This document shows positions 12,717 to 24,995 of a stretch of 64,000 bases of DNA, one piece after another. Made by a program: the position numbers and the translations under genes. This DNA comes from Puccinia triticina. Its lineage: Eukaryota; Basidiomycota; Pucciniomycetes; Pucciniales; Pucciniaceae. The stretch is taken from assembly GCF_026914185.1 (NCBI RefSeq), contig NC_070560.1:3401501-3465500 (forward strand). Direction: 5' to 3'. Within the stretch, counting starts at the first letter, position 1. Every line of letters begins with the position of its first letter. The notes beneath the pieces were generated by a model. That model was not told the DNA's origin. It saw only the letters and a list, made by a program, of their open reading frames with translations, and ran no database searches.

Positions 12717-12721
12717 GAAGG

Positions 12722-13060
12722 GAGTCTTCCCCTCATGATGACCGGTTTGTAGACCGACCATCAAGGAGGGAAACATCTCTCCCTGACGGCCAGCACAGCG
12801 TTTGGCGTGCGTGGCTCCCTTGCAGCTTGAGATCAGCCCAGCGGGGCTTTGTGCCGAGCCCCGCCCACTTTGGGAGATGCCAAGCGGGGGTTGGGCGTGT
12901 GCCAGGTTCGGCCAAGCGGGCTTCAGCATTCGCCACACCCGCGCACTGTGCCTTTTTCTTGGCCAAACTTTGGCAAGTGCCCAGACGGGCTTGCAACACC
13001 ATATTGCCATTGTGCTGATTTTGGAAAAAATTCTCTGGATCCAATCTCCAAGGTTTTTCC
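12722..13060. repeat. Right half of the interrupted inverted repeat
   Basis: The start (GACCGGTTTGTAGACCGACC) is the reverse complement counterpart of 5770-5820. Further in, CCAAGCGGG words mirror those of 5515-5630. The copia-A target lay within this repeat. Confidence 0.6.
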
Positions 13061-14445
13061 TTAAAAATGGGGCAAGGATCTTAGGGGATCCCCAGATCCG
13101 CTGCACACTCCACTCCTAGCCTAACTAAGCCTCCTGAACGCAGGGGGGGGGGGGGACACCCGCGTCCTGAAGGGACTCTCTGTAGGAGAGGCTTATGACT
13201 AATGTTGTAATTTTGGCTTGAGGGTTTGGGTTGTTTGTGGCTTATTTCTTCTTTTTCCCCTCACACAACAAAAACTGTTCCGACCCAGGTGAGGCTATGA
13301 AGGGGCGGAACAGCCAAGCTTCTTGGCTCCCAGTTCCTGTCCTCAAAGTGAAAATCTGGTGCTTGGGCAAGACATCTAACACAGCGCTTGGGTCCTGGGG
13401 ATCGCATTGAATCCTGCACTGTTTTGCAATACATGTTCACATGACACAGCTCAGAATGACCTTGAAAACCAAACGTGTGAAGGAGCATGGAAAGAGAAGG
13501 GATGGGTTCTCAGGGAGGAGTGGGGCGTCAAAAGACGGGGAAGAGCCAGAGGATTCTCATGGTCCAAAGGGCCTGTGTGGGGCTGTTTGGGAACAAGCTC
13601 GAAATTGGAATGGCACAGATCCCCCACCAAAAGGCCGAAATGTGGACATTAGGCCCAAGTCCCTCCTTCGGAGGTCGTGCTTCGCCGCCAGCCCAGGCTG
13701 GACCAGGGCCCTCCAATGTGGGGCACTGGTGTTACGTGCGCCTCCGCTCTGTGGGAAGTGGGATTGGAAACAATGTGGAGCCCACCACAAGTGTTCCTGT
13801 GGGCGTGCTAGATGCCCCTCGACCTGCTAAATGAAGACACCCACCAACACAACGGAAAGCACCCAGCTCCAGGCTGAGCAAAGCATGTCCCTTTGTCCTG
13901 GACATCGTGGCTTTGGGCGTGTGACTTGCGCTCTGGGAGAGGCTCCCAGACTCGCGGGGACGTTATCCCCTGAGACACGGGAACAAAGCGGGGGCCACTG
14001 CGTGCAGTCGGCCGCAAGGTCAGAGGGCGCAGCGGCAGCTGGGCCGGCGCTTCCCGCCCGTCCCCTGCAGCGCACGTCCAACGCCGGCACCACCACCACA
14101 GGGGAGCCATCGGCGGCACCGGCGCGGAAGAACCGGCGCCACAGGCCCCACGCTCCCACCAGTCGCCCGGGTCTTCTCCTTCTTCGACAAGCGCGCACAA
14201 AGGCGTGTAGAATGGGCGCCGCTGCGGGTGTCACGCCGGCGCCTCGGGCCCACACCCGGTGCGGCGCGGGATGGGCGCGTCTTCCAGACAAGGCAGGCAA
14301 GGGCTCCGGGCCCATGCGGCCGGTCCGACACACCGGGACCGGGCGCGCCGGCTGCTCGGCCCGGGGCCCCGCCACCGCTCGGCCACACACACAGACAGCA
14401 TCCACGAGTAACGGTGCATTGGGCCCAGCGGTGCGCGAGAAACAA
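13061..14445. other. GC-rich intergenic sequence
   Basis: It contains a 13-base G run at about 13143-13155. Long open frames occur on both strands but look like GC-rich shadow frames, with no domain. This is the 3' side of the PH-domain gene. Confidence 0.4.
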
Positions 14446-14520
14446 AGATACTAGGGCACTGATACTGGGCACTGATACGGGGCACTGATACGGGGCACGG
14501 ATACGGGGGCACGGATACAA
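14446..14520. repeat. Short tandem repeat GATAC(G)GGGCACT
   Basis: About five copies of a 14-15 bp unit (GGGCACTGATACG) lie just downstream of the PH-domain gene's stop codon. Confidence 0.85.
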
Positions 14521-14564
14521 CGGGGTGGTGGGGCCGACGGGACGAGAAAGAGGGAGGAGAAGAG

Positions 14565-17195
14565 TCAGGGGAGGGGCGAGGCGGGGGACACGGGGGCGGG
14601 CCGGCGCAGCGGGGCGTCTGAGGCCGACGACGGGGCGTTGCCGACGGCGCCGAACTCGCCTTCGAGGCCCGAGGCGAGGGCGCGGCTGGTGGTGGGCCCG
14701 GCCGAGGACGTGAGCGTCGGGCGGAGATCTGCACGGGGGGCGCAAAGACGAGAGAGCCACGGCGTCAGCTGGGGAGGAGAAAGAGGGAGGAGAGGAGGGA
14801 GGGGCTGACCGGTAGACGCGGTGGCGGTCTTGGGGCGGGGGACGGGGGCGAGCAGGGCGTCGCCGGAGAGCCCGGCGCGGACGAGGTCTCTGCGGGACTG
14901 GGAGCCGAGGACGGCGGGGGTCTTGGCTCTGTTGGGCGAGCGCCGGGGGGGCGGGGGGACGGGGAGGGAGTGGAGGGCGGGGGCGACGACGGTCATTGTG
15001 CGGGGCCTGGCGTGGACGGGCATTGGGACGGGCCGGTCGTCCTCCCCCTCCCCGGAGGAGGAGGAGGAGGAAGAGGGACGGACGGGGCCAGGAGGCCGGT
15101 GGGCGCGGATGCTCAGGCCGACGTCTGCCGGCGCGAGGGCCTGTTTCGGGCCCGAGGCGGCCGGCCAGCGCGGCGGCCCGGCGGCGACGGAGCGCGTCTT
15201 GTGGTGGCCGGGGGCGGGGGCGAAGTCGGTGGAGGACTGGCGGAGGCGGAGGGCGGCCTGGGCGGAGGTGTTGGCGAGCCAGTCGGCGAAGGCCTTCTTG
15301 GATGTCGCGGTCTGGGGCCTCTTGGCGGGGCCTGCAGGGTGCTGGAAGTAGGTGCTCTGGGTCGACGAGGGCTGGGGCAGTTGGGGCAGCGGGGAGGGGT
15401 CTGCGACGGGGGCCTGGTCGCCCGGCTCCGAGTCCTCCGTGGCCTGCGAGAGCACTTGGTGTAGCGAGTCGCTCTCCCGCGACGACGATGGGAAGTGGTG
15501 GGAGGAGGAGGAGAGCGAGGAGGCGGAGGAGAGGCCTTTGAGCATGTAGATGCCGTACCGGGCGGTGCGGGAGGACGAGCGGGGCGGGAGGGCGGCGGAG
15601 CAGCCCGGCGACCAACCGCCAGCAGCAGCAGCAGCGGGGCCGGCGGGGAGCGCCGGGTTCAGCGGGCTGGGCGCGGGCAGCTTGGTGTCCAGACTGCTCT
15701 TCTTCTTGACCGCCGAGAGCAGCCAGAGCCGTTTCTGGTGGGGCGCCGCGCCGTCGCTGGGGTCCGGCGAGGCCGGCCGGGGACTGTCGCTGAGCGGGTC
15801 GGGCTCGCGCATGCGCTGGAGGATCGAGTGGGCCGGGCTGGCGTAGTCCGGCCATTCGCTGAGCGAGCCGGCCCGCTTGAGGTTCTGGACGACGGCGCTG
15901 CCGAAGGACTTGATCGAGGGCGCCGGCGCGGGCTTGGCGGCGGCGGCGGCGGGCCGGTCGGGCCCGGCGAGCGGGGCGGGGGCGGAGAAGGAGTGGGCCA
16001 TGCGGGCCGAGCCGGGCTGCTGGTCGAGGGAGCCCTCGCGACTGGCGGAGGAGCCGGCCTTCTCGGAGAGGAGGTCGGGGTCGGGGCCGGGCTTGCGCTC
16101 GTCGGCGTTGCGGACGGCCTTGATCCAGGCGGGCACGGCGACGGCCATCTCGGTGTGCGAGCTTGCGGAGACGCTGAGGGGGTGGCTGTGCGGGCTGGGC
16201 GGGGAGGGGCTGCTGGGCTTGTGGCTGAGGAGGCCGGCGTGGGGGGAGTGGGTGGGGCTGAGCAGGTCGGCGGAGAAGTTGTGGGAGGTGGCGATGGAGG
16301 CGGAGGAGCTGGAGCGGGGCTGCTGGATGGGGGCGAGGGGGATCCGGCTGGTGTGGTGGGCGTTGCTGTTGCTGTTGGGGAAGGAGGAGTTGGAGAGGGT
16401 GGATCGGATGGGTGTCTGTTGGTGCTGCTGGTAGGCCGATGCACGGTCGGGGGAGACGTGGAGGCTTGGGTTTGAGGTCGAGGCCTCGAGGTCGGAGGTG
16501 AGGCGGAAGACGGAGAGGAAGGCGGTGATCCACTGCTTGCGGGCGCTCTCGGAGCTGGCGGCGAAGGTGAGTGTGTTCTGGGCGGGGTGGATGGTGGTGG
16601 GGTGGGGGGAGGTGGAGGATGAGGCGGGGGAGTTGAGCTGGGAGGACCTGGCGGAGCCCGGGGCGTGGTGGGGGTGGTCGTGGAGGGGCGGGAGGTCGGG
16701 GCAGGGGTCTTGGAGGTCGATGAGGGTGGGGGTGTGCCTGGCGGGGTGGGGGTTGCGCCTGGGTCTGAATCCGAAGATCTGCTTGAGGGACTTGCGGTCC
16801 TTGAGCGCCTTGAGGCTGTCGCTGGGGGTGTTGTTGGTGAGGGAGGTGCGGTTGGTGGTGCCCATGGCTTCGACGTCGAGGCCGAGGAGGGTGAGTGGCT
16901 GGCGGGCGATGGTGAATGGGAAGCTGGCGGGGCTGTTCTGGGTGGCCTGGAGGACCCAGCGGTGGTGGGGGTTGAGCTGGAGGATGTGGGTGGGTTTGGC
17001 TGCCTCGTGGGCCGAGCCGACCGAGAAGGGGTCGCCCGGGTAGCACTCCAGCCGGCCGTCGAGGAAGAGCACGGCGTAGGCTGCGAGCGGCGCCGGCGGC
17101 TGGGCTTTGCGTCTGGCGGGCGAGGCGGGGTCGGCTGGGCTGGGCAGGGTGGCGAGGGCGCCCTGGAAGATGAGCTTGGCGGAGGGGTCGAGCAT
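14565..17195 (-). CDS. PH-domain protein with long disordered tail
   Basis: The ATG is at 17195. The N-terminus reads as a pleckstrin homology domain: KLIFQGALATLP, AAYAVLFLDGRLECYPG, THILQLNPHHRWVLQA, and a final helix SESARKQWITAF near residues 205-230. A Ser/Pro/His-rich loop of about 90 residues splits the domain before its last helix. The remaining ~600 residues are Ser/Pro/Ala-rich and probably disordered. A likely intron lies at 14729-14809 (81 nt, so skipping it leaves the frame unchanged), restoring ASTDLRPTLTSS; the protein is then about 849 aa instead of 876. PH domains bind phosphoinositides or proteins at membranes. The specific ligand is unknown, and I do not recognise the orthologue. 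Confidence 0.75.
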   Translation of the reverse strand: MLDPSAKLIFQGALATLPSPADPASPARRKAQPPAPLAAYAVLFLDGRLECYPGDPFSVGSAHEAAKPTHILQLNPHHRWVLQATQNSPASFPFTIARQPLTLLGLDVEAMGTTNRTSLTNNTPSDSLKALKDRKSLKQIFGFRPRRNPHPARHTPTLIDLQDPCPDLPPLHDHPHHAPGSARSSQLNSPASSSTSPHPTTIHPAQNTLTFAASSESARKQWITAFLSVFRLTSDLEASTSNPSLHVSPDRASAYQQHQQTPIRSTLSNSSFPNSNSNAHHTSRIPLAPIQQPRSSSSASIATSHNFSADLLSPTHSPHAGLLSHKPSSPSPPSPHSHPLSVSASSHTEMAVAVPAWIKAVRNADERKPGPDPDLLSEKAGSSASREGSLDQQPGSARMAHSFSAPAPLAGPDRPAAAAAKPAPAPSIKSFGSAVVQNLKRAGSLSEWPDYASPAHSILQRMREPDPLSDSPRPASPDPSDGAAPHQKRLWLLSAVKKKSSLDTKLPAPSPLNPALPAGPAAAAAGGWSPGCSAALPPRSSSRTARYGIYMLKGLSSASSLSSSSHHFPSSSRESDSLHQVLSQATEDSEPGDQAPVADPSPLPQLPQPSSTQSTYFQHPAGPAKRPQTATSKKAFADWLANTSAQAALRLRQSSTDFAPAPGHHKTRSVAAGPPRWPAASGPKQALAPADVGLSIRAHRPPGPVRPSSSSSSSGEGEDDRPVPMPVHARPRTMTVVAPALHSLPVPPPPRRSPNRAKTPAVLGSQSRRDLVRAGLSGDALLAPVPRPKTATASTGQPLPPLLPLSPPQLTPWLSRLCAPRADLRPTLTSSAGPTTSRALASGLEGEFGAVGNAPSSASDAPLRRPAPVSPASPLP

Positions 17196-17360
17196 TCTTG
17201 GGTGGCTGGGTGGCTGGGGGTGGGGTACAACACTGTGAAAATTAGAGGAGGAGAAAACACACACTCTCTCTCTCCTCTGACACTTGCCGAAACAGCAACT
17301 TGGCGCACACAGCAACTTGGCGAATACATTTCATACAGCAACAACACTATGTACCACACT

Positions 17361-19172
17361 CTACTTGATGCCCTGCAGCGCAAACTCCTTCTGGATCAGA
17401 TGCACCGTCTTCTCCACCAGGCCGAGCAGCCGGCCCACATCCCCATTCCACCCATTCAGCACCCGCTCCCCCTCACGCCCCGCCGCAGACGCAGACCCAC
17501 CCCCAAAGCGCACCACCCCCGCCGGCCGGTCGATCTTCGCACACACCGTCCCGCTGCTCACCAGCTGCGCCAGCCGCCGCTCCGACTCCCCCGGCGAGAG
17601 ATCCAGGAGCTCAGACAGCCGCTCGAGCGTCAGCCGGCTGTAGTAGCGCGACACCGCCCGGATGTTCTGCGCACACCAGCCACAGCTCAGCTCAGCTCAC
17701 ATCCTCCCTCCCCCCCCCCCCCCAAAAAAAAAAAACAACAAAAACCAACTCACATGCTCAACCACTCGCTTGTGCAGCTCTTCCCAGCGCCGGTCCCCCG
17801 CCAGCGGATCATCCTCCGCGATGTCCCCCACCAGCCCCGAAGTGCCCGCCGGCCCAAACACCCTCGACTTGCGCAGCACCGGGCCATACAGCTCCTGGAT
17901 CCCCGGCCAACGCATCAACTCGGGCGTCGTGAAACACTTCACCAGGTCACTGCAACACAGAAAATCAGATCCAGCACACACACCCCAACACAGAGGGGAA
18001 ACCCACTAGACCGCCTCGATCTTCTTCAGCTCCTCCTCCTCCTGCGCCAGCCGGTGGAGCAGATCGCTCTGCTCGTGGTCGTACGGCGCCAGGATCACAA
18101 AGTACACCGCGTTGCGCAGCGCAGCCAGCGCCTGGGCCGGCTCGGCCTCCACAGACTTGCACTCGTGGATCGAGCGGTAGTACTTGCACAGGTCGAGGTG
18201 CCGGGACATCTTGGAGCCATAGCTGATCATCAGGCCGTAGAACCGCAGCTTGAGATCCTGCGAGAGACAGGGGGTCAGATTGTGTGTTGCACACACTTGG
18301 AAGGCACCCCTCACCTCGTTCTCCGCCTCCCCGAGCCACTTGCTGTTGATCTTCTTGCTCACGATCGCCAGCTTCTCCCAGTCCTCCTGGGTCCGGAGCA
18401 GGCGCATCTGCTCGAGGATGAAGTCCATCTTCTCCCGTCGCTCCATCGACCCAAACGTCTCCACCTGGAGCTCCTGCATCAGCTCGTTGGCCGTCCCCGG
18501 CGCGCCCTCGGCCTCGCGGATCTGGGCCAGCTGCTTGGTCAGCCGGGCGCGCTGGACCTCGAGATAGATCTGGCCATCCACATCAGTTAGTAGGAAGACG
18601 ACAACCATGATGAGCATGCATGGATCGGGAGCTTACCTTGCCCTCGGTGACCTCCCGGAGACTGTCGATCAACTTGATCTTGTTCGCTTGGTCGAGCTCG
18701 CCCAGGAAGCTCATCACTCGATCGACCATCGTCGTCGTCGCCTGGCGCAGCTGGCCGTGCTTGCGAGCCAGCTGGTGCACGTGCAGGCACAGCCCATCGA
18801 TGTCCTTCGACTCGAACACGATCTGCACAACCTCCAGCAACAAGCGCGAGGTCGACGACAGATCGGAGGCCTACACACACACACACACACACACACCCTC
18901 CCTCAGCACACCTCTCACACTCCCTCGGGGAAGAGGGAAGACCCAGGACTCACGTTTCTCGTCTGTTTCTCCAGCCCCAGAAGCTTCTCGAGGCCCTGCT
19001 GGAGGCCTCCGTTCTGCAAAAAAACCCACCGAGCGTCAGTGGATCCGGTCAGAAGCACACTCACGGGGGAGGGGGAGAGACTGACTTTGACGAGCTGGCC
19101 GACGTCGGCCACCAGCTCATCCACCTCCTTGGTGAAGTCCTTCTCCTGTTTGCGCGCAGTTGGTTCGGCCAT
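17361..19172 (-). CDS. RPN5: 26S proteasome lid subunit RPN5 (PSMD12)
   Basis: Seven exons: 19086-19172, 18954-19013, 18637-18870, 18315-18569, 18007-18257, 17754-17949 and 17361-17666. They sum to 1389 nt, an intact 462-aa protein, the usual size for Rpn5. It begins MAEPTARKQEKDFTKEVDEL, followed by helical repeats (AREAEGAPGTANELMQ-type blocks, LRTQEDWEKLAIVSKK, YGSKMSRHLDLCKYYRSIHE). It ends in a PCI winged-helix (RLTLERLSELLDLSPGESE, GTVCAKIDRPAGVV) and a C-terminal helix. Rpn5 is a scaffold of the proteasome regulatory lid and contacts the deubiquitinase Rpn11 side. It is divergently transcribed from CFIm25. Confidence 0.93.
17703..17742. repeat. Homopolymer C/A tract in RPN5 intron 6
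   Basis: A run of about 14 C followed by 12 A lies inside the intron between 17666 and 17754. Such tracts are prone to slippage and sequencing error. Confidence 0.8.
18872..18896. repeat. (AC)n microsatellite at RPN5 intron 2
   Basis: About 12 AC dinucleotides sit next to the 3' splice site of the intron between 18954 and 18870; on the coding strand this is a (TG)n run leading into TAG. Confidence 0.9.
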
Positions 19173-19379
19173 CGAGAGATTGTACTGTTTGTGTTGGTTG
19201 GCTGAATCTCCGGCCTCTCTTCGTGAGCTGATATCATCATCCCCCTAACCCCCCGGGGAAAACCCCCGAGGCTGCATGACGCGGCTCGGCCGGTGACAGC
19301 CCCGAGCTGTGACACCTCGCCCCCTCCGACCACACCAGCCCACCCACCGCCGACCTTGCCCAGCAAAAGAAGTCCAAGG
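19173..19379. promoter_or_regulatory. Divergent promoter between RPN5 and CFIm25
   Basis: A 207-bp space separates two start codons on opposite strands, so both promoters must lie here. It contains a GC-rich palindromic stretch (CCCCGGGGAAAACCCCCGAGG near 19250-19272). I see no TATA box. Confidence 0.6.
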
Positions 19380-20394
<1,015 letters not shown>

Positions 20395-21281
20395 ACCCTC
20401 CCCCCGGCCGCCGGCGTCATCAACCCCGTGCCCTGTGAACCACCCTCTGCACACTCCAGGGAACCCATTCTCCTCAGTATGTGCTTCTGGAACAAAACCT
20501 TTTCTGTACAAAGCTCCCCCACACACCCGTGTGAGCTTACTTGGCGGAGTCTTTACACGCTGCTGCGGACCGGAATCTGTGCTCAGCTGGCAAGAGTGGG
20601 CTTGTTGCGGAGATCTGCGGCCTCCCAGACGTGATCTCTGGAGCCCAAAAAGCGGGATTTCCCGGCGAATATCGGGACTTTTTGGGGGCTCAACTGGCAT
20701 CTGCCAGCAGGGGAAGTCCTCCATTGGGCTTGCTGCTGAGATCTGTTTTGACACCACATGCGGGGGGTTCAAAGATGAATCTTGTGAGGGCCAGCCTACT
20801 ATCAGTTCGCTATAAGGCTGTGAAACTACCCAAGAGGATAGTTCGCCGAGATGCTTGATAGTAGATCTGGATTATATAATAAGGTTATTGAATCCTGTTG
20901 ATGATGATTTGACTTTTGATAGACTGATTTCCCAAGAATGAATTACTCGGATAAACAGAATGAGGAAAATGATAACAAGGAATATCCCAATGAGAAAAGA
21001 GAGGAAAGAAAGAACAACCCATCCAAACAGAACAACTATAACAATCAGAACAACACAAGGAAATCTAATGACGTCACAATCAGAACAACACCTCATTGTC
21101 CTGGAGTAACAAGAGGATGACAAAAGGCGCATGACTTCAAAACCCCAATCGTCAATCGTCACAACTAAACTCCGGAATATAAAATAGACTAATAGATTAG
21201 TCCGTAATAATAACATTGAGTCGTTACAAAATGTGACCAGCCTACTACCTTTACCCAGTCAATGTGTCAACTGGTCCTGCA
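20395..21281. other. Intergenic, 3' of CFIm25
   Basis: It changes from GC-rich to AT-rich near 20860. A purine-rich AAC/AAT-repeating stretch lies at 20935-21080. No coding feature is recognised. Confidence 0.4.
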
Positions 21282-21286
21282 GACAC

Positions 21287-21938
21287 TGAAAGAACACAAA
21301 GAACTAGGAATGCATTTCCAGTTAGAGAACCATAAAAAGAAAGAAATGACAGTTTTGTTTCTTCTATTCTGATGTGAGATTTACCTAGGAGCAGGCTAAA
21401 GACCGCTCTGTTCAGAGTGAGATTTTTGTTTTAAAGAAGAAGTTCCTGGCGCTCCGCTTGAGAATCTTCCAAGCAAAGCCTCGACGTCGTCTGCAGTCAC
21501 AAGTTTGACGTCAGATCTAGCCATGTTTCTTTCATCTCTTTTTACTCTTATTTTATTGCTTACCGCTCTCACTACCTTGATCAAGGGCAAGTTTGGCTTT
21601 CCCGTTTCCTATCAATTCGGCTTTGTCTGTTATGATGGAGTTTCAGGTTGCGTTAGTTCTAACGCTTTCCTTTTTCTTTCTTGCCTAGACTGTTTTTTGG
21701 ATTCTCTGTCGCTCACCTTTGGTGTTTCCTGAGATCCTGTCTTTCAGCGGTTGTTGAATCACGTTTGTGTTCTTACTGCCGACATCAAATCTGATGGATC
21801 AGTGTTTCACCTTTGGCGCGGGATTTGGACTGCGGAAAGTGGTTTGCTTAGCTTACCTCTGTCCGCAGCCGGTTTGGATCCTAGTACTCTTCTACTTTTG
21901 TTCAAAGAGTACTGTTCACTCAGGCTTGAAATCTCACA
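21287..21938 (-). repeat. Copia-B LTR (3' LTR of the minus-strand element)
   Basis: It matches 35300-35966 closely. The main difference is about 16 extra bases in the right copy, within TTGCTGCCGTGGGAG. Confidence 0.92.
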
Positions 21939-22076
21939 GCCTTCCTTGCTTCGAGTTGCAAGATTCAAAGCAGCCTCTGAGACTTGCAACACCTTCAGAT
22001 TTGCCAAAGACTTTCTGATGATTGTCCTTCCGGTAGGTTTTGTGAGAAAATCGGCAGAGTTTTCTGTTGTTTTGAC

Positions 22077-24995
22077 CTATTGAATCCTCAGAAGACCAAC
22101 GGCTATGAGCTCGCGCACAAAGTGTAGACGGATTGCCATGTGTTTTGTTCTGAAACTATTTTGAAAAGTTTCACTTTTTGCTAGATCAATTGCACCCCTA
22201 TTGTCTATGAACACCTCGATGCCCTTGAGTCCCGGTAAGATTAGTGTTTTGTTGGCCAGATTTGCCACCCACGCAAGATCACAACCAAGATCCAAAAAAG
22301 CTTTGTACTCTGCTTTGGTGGTAGACAAGGAGACAGTAGATTGTTTGGTTGATTTCCAATTGATGAGACTTGACCCCGCTTGCACTACATAACCGGTGGT
22401 TGACCTTCTTGTGTCCGGGCAGTTGCCCCAATCAGAATCTACAAATGCCTGCACTTCCAAGCTTGATTGCTTCACGTAGATTAGACCAATGTTCTTTGTT
22501 CCCTTGAGATAGCAGAAGACTTGAATCGCCGCATGATAGTGCTTGATTCCTGGAGATTCCAGGTACTACAACAGCGTGCTCACAGCGTACGCTATGTCAG
22601 GCCAAGTGAGTATGCTCAAGTAATTGAGTGATCCTACCAGCACTTGATAGTTTGTCCCTGTCTTCTCAAATTGCCTCTTCTCTTCTTCAGTGGCTTTCTT
22701 GAGATATTCTCTAGGATTAAGCGGACATGTAGCAATGTGCAAGTTTTCAAGACCAAATTCATTGATCTTCCTGTCGATATATTGGGTTTGGTTTATTTGT
22801 ATGCCATCTTCAAATCTTTCAATGTTCATCCCTAATAAGAATTCGGCGTTACCTATGTATTTGATATCAAATTCACTTTCCATCTCCACTTTGAAGACTG
22901 TTGGATCATTGCTAATTATCACTAGATCATCTACATGTGCAAATATCCATGTTGCCGGCTTGCCCGCCGTCGCTGTTCGCCAGAATACACACAGATCCGA
23001 CAGCGCTGCTTGAAAGCCAATTGAGATCAGATAATTAGACAAGCGCTTGTACCAGACAAGTGGCGCTTGCTTTAGGCCATAGATAGCCTTCTTCAGTTTG
23101 AGTACGCTGTTTGGAGGACAGTCCAGCCCCGGAGGAGGAAGCAGAGTAACCTTGTCTTCCAATGGACACGTGAGGAAAGCACTCCTCACGTCCAGTTGAT
23201 GAATCTTCAATCCGTTGTTCACCGCAAAAGACAGCAAGAACCTCAACAAAGCCGGTTTACCGGTTGGAGCTTATTTTGCCTCAAAGTTCAACCCATGAAC
23301 CTGCTTGAATCCTTGGGCACATATCCTTGCCTTGAATTCTACAACCTGATTCTCTGATCCGAGTTTTTTACGGTATGCCCAGGTTGAGGGAATTGGGTCA
23401 TTGCCTTCCACTCTGACACGGACAATCCACACGTCATGCTTCTTCATGTTCTCAACTTCTTTCGCCTCCGCCTACTGCCAGCTCATCGCCTGCTTGTGAT
23501 TCTTTGGCTTGATCAAGACCGTTACCGTGTACGCTTGCCTCCTCTCCTGTTTCCCGGTGACTATATTTCGCTCATCTATACCGCCTATGATTGCTTGAGC
23601 CGGGACAGTTGGTGAGTCATCCACCTCCCATCCATCACCACCTGCTTCTTCCTCTTCTTGCGCAGGCGTTGAATTCAGCTTACTGAGTATGTCTGCGATT
23701 TCACGCTCTTCATGCTTGCTTTTGTCCGCTGTCTCTTGCTCCTGATCCGGATTCAACTCCTCCTCCTCATTGAATGGTAGTTCAGACGCAGCATTGAAAA
23801 TTGGTAGTTGGTCAAAGGTCCCTCTATGGCTCCTGTTCAGCGCGCCAAGTTCCGGGAAGGACAGTTTGTCAAAGTGCGCATGTTTTGCCGTGACCACTTG
23901 CTTGTCTTCCAAACGGCAGATCTTGTAGGACAAATAGTCGTTCTCATATCCGAGTAAGACCCCTTCCCACAATATTGATCCAAATTTTTCCGTTCTAGCC
24001 TGCTTTGGTTTGACTACCCAGACCCGACATCCAAATGGCCAAAAGAAGTTCATGTTGGGCTGTAACTTGAACATCAGCTCCACCGGCGACTTCTTTCTCT
24101 TAGATAATGATGGTAAGCAGTTGGTTGTCAATGTGGCAGTTTTAACAGCCTTGCCCCACCATTCCGGTTAGAGATGGCAAACAGGTACCTGTCTGAATTC
24201 AATGAAACCGCTTCTTGAGTGCTTGTGATCAAATAAATTCAATATGTAAAACTTCCATGAGATGAAGAACTACTTGAAATTGAGTAAGACACTCAGCTAA
24301 CTGCATGGTAAGGCACACATACAAGTGCAGATGGAAAATAGCTCACAGGTACCTGTGGGCTATTTGCCATCTGGCCTTGTATGTGTGCCTTACCATGCAG
24401 TTAGCTGAGTGTCCTACTCAAGTTCAAGTAGTTCTTCATCTCATGGAAGTGTTACATATTGAATTGATTTGATCACAAGCACTCAAGAAGCGGTTTCATT
24501 GAAATAAGACAGGTACCTGTTTGCCATCTCTAATTCCAATGCAAGATTTGATTGCATGATCAGGCATCTAGTCATGTTGATTATGGTCCGATTCGCCCTT
24601 TCAGCTAGACCGTTCTTCTGCGGAGTGTACGGTGGCGCCACATTGTGCTGTATTCCGACCTCTTTAAGGATTTTGCTGAGTTTGGTGTTGCAAAATTCAC
24701 TGCCTCCGTCGGTAATTAGCTTCTTCATGACCTGGCCCGTCTGCTTCTTGTACAAGCTCCTGAACGTCTGAATCTCCTCCATTGCCTGAGACTTTTCCTT
24801 AAGGATTGCAGTATGTATGAACCCGGTGTGCTGATCAACCAGCGTCAGAAAGTATCTGGCGCCCCCATTCGTCAATGGTGATATTCCACTAGATCTCCGT
24901 GGACCACCTCCAGCGGCGCCGCTGAATCCTTGAAATGGCTATTGCAAGATGTTTGCGTAACGTTGCCTTTCATGCAGGTGTCATAAGCATGCAGG
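22077..24995 (-). pseudogene. Copia-B integrase, RT and RNase H
   Basis: Read right to left: CMKGNVTQTSCNSHFK zinc-site part; integrase (GARYFLTLVDQHTGFIH, TDGGSEFCN, APPYTPQKNGLAERAN); then, after the MITE, CLPSLSKRKKSPVELM and FGCRVWVVKPKQ. RT has LDVRSAFLTCPLEDKVTLLPP and FAHVDDLVIIS. RNase H has FVDSDWGNCPDTRRSTTGYV and NRGAIDLAKS. It is better preserved than copia-A but split by insertions and shifts, for example near 22565 and 23470. Confidence 0.88.
24169..24532. mobile_element. hAT-like MITE, 364 bp palindrome
   Basis: The ends TAGAGATGGCAAACAGGTACC / GGTACCTGTTTGCCATCTCTA form long inverted arms that extend almost to the centre. Flanking octamers ATTCCGGT (24161-24168) and ATTCCAAT (24533-24540) are an 8-bp duplication with two changes, as hAT elements make. 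It splits the integrase Trp region of copia-B. Confidence 0.85.

Noticed and set aside
14020..17046. A 1008-codon minus-strand open frame rich in Pro, His and Arg
   Set aside because: It overlaps the PH-domain frame, has no domain, and its composition is typical of a shadow frame in GC-rich DNA.
16665..18590. A 641-codon plus-strand open frame
   Set aside because: It runs antisense across the PH gene and RPN5 exons and introns; low-complexity composition.
21935..22080. Extra coding exon at the copia-B LTR edge
   Set aside because: The open frames there are the LTR end and the antisense of the RNase H tail.
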